From Burkholderia pseudomultivorans (lineage in GTDB: Bacteria > Pseudomonadota > Gammaproteobacteria > Burkholderiales > Burkholderiaceae): a DNA stretch of 64,000 bases. This document shows, in pieces, positions 62,740 to 64,000 of this stretch. The position numbers were made by a program, and so were the translations under genes. Numbering within the stretch: position 1 is the first letter of the stretch; the number at the start of each line of letters is the position of its first letter. Location: positions 1,674,001-1,738,000 of the forward strand of contig NZ_CP013377.1 of the NCBI RefSeq assembly GCF_001718415.1. Direction: 5' to 3'. The notes under the pieces were generated by a model. The model saw only the letters and a program-made list of their open reading frames with translations, did no database searches and was not told the DNA's origin.

Positions 62740-63522
62740 GTGACCTTACAGGCCAACGACGCCGTCGCCCGCGCGAACGGCATGATCGAGCTGTCCCACA
62801 GTTTCGACGCCAACCGGTTTCTCGCTGCGCTCGATCGCGACGACCGCGCGACGCTGATCCCGCAACTGCAGCTCGTCCACCTGAAATCCGGGCAGGTGCT
62901 GTGCGAACCCGGCGAGATGCTCGCCGCGGTCTACCTGCCCGTCACGACCGCGATCTCGCTGCAGTACGTGTCGTCCGGCGGCATGACGCTGGAGGTCGCG
63001 CAGATCGGCAGCGAGAGCGTGGTTTGCGACGACGTGATCGGCGGCAGCGGCCGGATGCCGTGCCGCGCGGTCGCGTGCCGCGACGGATTCGTGTACCGCC
63101 TCGACCGGCGCGTGTTCGCCGCCGCGTTCGACACGTCGCCGGTGATTCGCCATCTCGTGTTCGTCTGCGTGCGGCTGCTGATGGCGCAGGTGTCGCAAAT
63201 CACCTTCTGCAGCCGCCATCACGTGCTCAAACATCAGTTATGCAGATGGTTCCTGCTCGCATACGACCGCTCGCGCAGCATCGAGATCCAGGTCACGCAC
63301 AGCATGCTCGCGCAGATGCTCGGCGTGCGGCGCGAGACGGTCACGGATGCCGCCGGCGAAATCCAGAAGCTCGGGCTGATCCGGCAGTACCGCAGCTCGA
63401 TCGTGCTCGCGGATCTCGCCGGCCTCGAGACGATGTCCTGCGGCTGCCGCGCGATCGTGCGCGACGAAATGAAGCGCATCCTGTCGGCCGACACGGGCGT
63501 GCCGGCGGCCGCGCGCGCATGA
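62740..63522 (+). CDS. Crp/Fnr-family regulator, divergent paralogue
   Basis: 260 residues from GTG 62740, chosen for GAGG seven bases before it; alignment to the paralogue suggests ATG 62782 (MIELSHSFDANRFLAAL) as an alternative. Binding fold LIPQLQLVHLKSGQVLCEPGEMLAAVYLPVTTAISLQYV and IGSESVVCDDVIGGSG; HTH IQVTHSMLAQMLGVRRETVTDAAGEIQKLGLIRQYRSSIVLAD. A Cys-containing C-terminal segment (MSCGCRAIVRDEM) parallels HHACECYDMIRADY in the other copy. It probably governs the acyl-carrier gene set downstream or the sugar-transferase unit. Confidence 0.85.
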   Translation: MTLQANDAVARANGMIELSHSFDANRFLAALDRDDRATLIPQLQLVHLKSGQVLCEPGEMLAAVYLPVTTAISLQYVSSGGMTLEVAQIGSESVVCDDVIGGSGRMPCRAVACRDGFVYRLDRRVFAAAFDTSPVIRHLVFVCVRLLMAQVSQITFCSRHHVLKHQLCRWFLLAYDRSRSIEIQVTHSMLAQMLGVRRETVTDAAGEIQKLGLIRQYRSSIVLADLAGLETMSCGCRAIVRDEMKRILSADTGVPAAARA

Positions 63523-63530
63523 CCCACGTC

Positions 63531-63554
63531 GTGCACGTGGTGCACGTGGTGCAC
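63531..63554. repeat. Short tandem repeat, GTGCACGTG x 2.7
   Basis: The 9-mer GTGCACGTG occurs at 63531-63539 and 63540-63548, with GTGCAC following. Each unit contains the palindromes GTGCAC and CACGTG. It begins just after the regulator stop. It could be an operator cluster or slippage; no function is assigned. Confidence 0.5.
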
Positions 63555-63727
63555 GCGACGCTGCGGCCCGCCCGCTCGCGTACGCCCGCGCAGGTCAGCA
63601 GATTGTAGGGTGGCGAACAGAACGCAACGGCGGCGAATGGTCTACTGATGTCGGACTGCCGGGGGGATGTCAGCGCATTGCGCCGTGTCTGCCCGCATGG
63701 ACGAAACCACGCACGCCGGAGCAGCAC

Positions 63728-63979
63728 GTGAAAAACGAAATCAGAACCATCCTCAAGCAGGTCGCCCATCTCGAAGCTGCGATCGATTCGATCGGCGACG
63801 GCGACGACCTCTACGAAGCGGGCCTGTCGTCGCTCGACACGATCCAGCTGATGCTGGCGATCGAAAAGCAGTTCAACATCGAGATTCCCGACGAGATGCT
63901 GAACCGCAATCTGTTCCGCAGCATCGACGCGCTCGCGGACACGATCGCCACCCTGCAACGCACCGAGCATTCCGCATGA
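63728..63979 (+). CDS. Acyl carrier protein
   Basis: 83 residues from a GTG start with GGAG eight bases upstream. Four-helix ACP fold: ATILKQVAHLEAAID-type helix 1, then GDGDDLYEAGLSSLDTIQLMLAIEKQFNIEIPDEML, where the Ser of GLSSLD is the phosphopantetheine site. It lies outside any fatty-acid synthase cluster, 205 bp after the Crp-type gene, and its stop overlaps the next ATG (ATGA), so it likely serves a dedicated acyl-transfer or lipid-tailoring pathway. Confidence 0.9.
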   Translation: MKNEIRTILKQVAHLEAAIDSIGDGDDLYEAGLSSLDTIQLMLAIEKQFNIEIPDEMLNRNLFRSIDALADTIATLQRTEHSA

Positions 63980-64000
63980 GCGCGCTGCTTCCGGAACTCG
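63976..64000 (+). CDS. 5' end of a gene cut by the window edge
   Basis: The ATG overlaps the ACP stop by 4 bp and reads MSALLPEL before the window ends. Too little for identification; co-transcribed with the acyl carrier protein. Confidence 0.6.

Noticed and set aside
63531..63554. Possible CRISPR-like array
   Set aside because: Units are 9 bp with no spacers; simple tandem repeat only.

Overview
The window reads as a stretch of a high-GC betaproteobacterial genome, most likely a secondary chromosome of a Burkholderia cepacia complex species. Evidence: strong G/C bias at third codon positions, two Burkholderia-type trimeric porins with the AQSSVTLYG mature start and terminal Phe, dense LysR/AraC/TetR/Crp-type regulation, and catabolic islands arranged as in Burkholderia. 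No rRNA, tRNA, CRISPR array, intact insertion sequence or integrase was seen. Assignments are from reading the sequence; no database search was run.

Layout. 1-1710: end of a MocR/PdxR-type regulator, then a CxxC carboxymuconolactone-decarboxylase-like protein and a secreted cupin. 1895-7169: tightly overlapping TetR - membrane fusion lipoprotein - ABC ATPase - ABC permease - outer-membrane factor, a complete tripartite exporter. 7279-11513: porin, squalene/phytoene synthase-like enzyme, glycerophosphodiesterase lipoprotein. 11580-14849: four-domain rhodanese and thiol dioxygenase (3-mercaptopropionate type) with a divergent LysR regulator. 14987-23693: organosulfur scavenging cluster with an acyl-CoA-dehydrogenase-like monooxygenase, SsuD-like LLM monooxygenase, class II aldolase, sulfonate-type ABC transporter, a membrane cytochrome c and a second binding protein. 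23780-32202: MOSC protein, then a TctDE-type two-component pair divergent from an iron/phosphonate-type ABC importer and a porin.

32203-36949 is the accessory-looking part. Two decayed copies of the porin 3' end (33.1-33.3 kb and 35.5-35.7 kb) punctuate it, each including its own hairpin. Between and after them lie a small membrane protein, a zinc-type oxidoreductase with an AraC regulator, and an antitoxin/PIN-toxin pair whose toxin carries a +1 frameshift.

37050-43540 is a complete homoprotocatechuate meta-cleavage operon (hpaG1 G2 E D F H I) with divergent hpaR. 43612-49848 holds a thioester-reductase-like protein, a small orphan gene with a strong terminator, a second PBP3-like transpeptidase and a KefB/YbaL-like antiporter. 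50067-53997 is a three-subunit gluconate-2-dehydrogenase-type enzyme; a perfect 20-bp LacI-type palindrome lies about 350 bp upstream. 54585-59285 holds DUF3995, a hypothetical, alanine dehydrogenase, PolX and a DksA-like protein. 59618-64000 opens an exopolysaccharide-like locus: an undecaprenyl-phosphate sugar transferase, two divergent paralogous Crp/Fnr regulators around a 0.9-kb AT-rich control region, an acyl carrier protein and a truncated overlapping gene.
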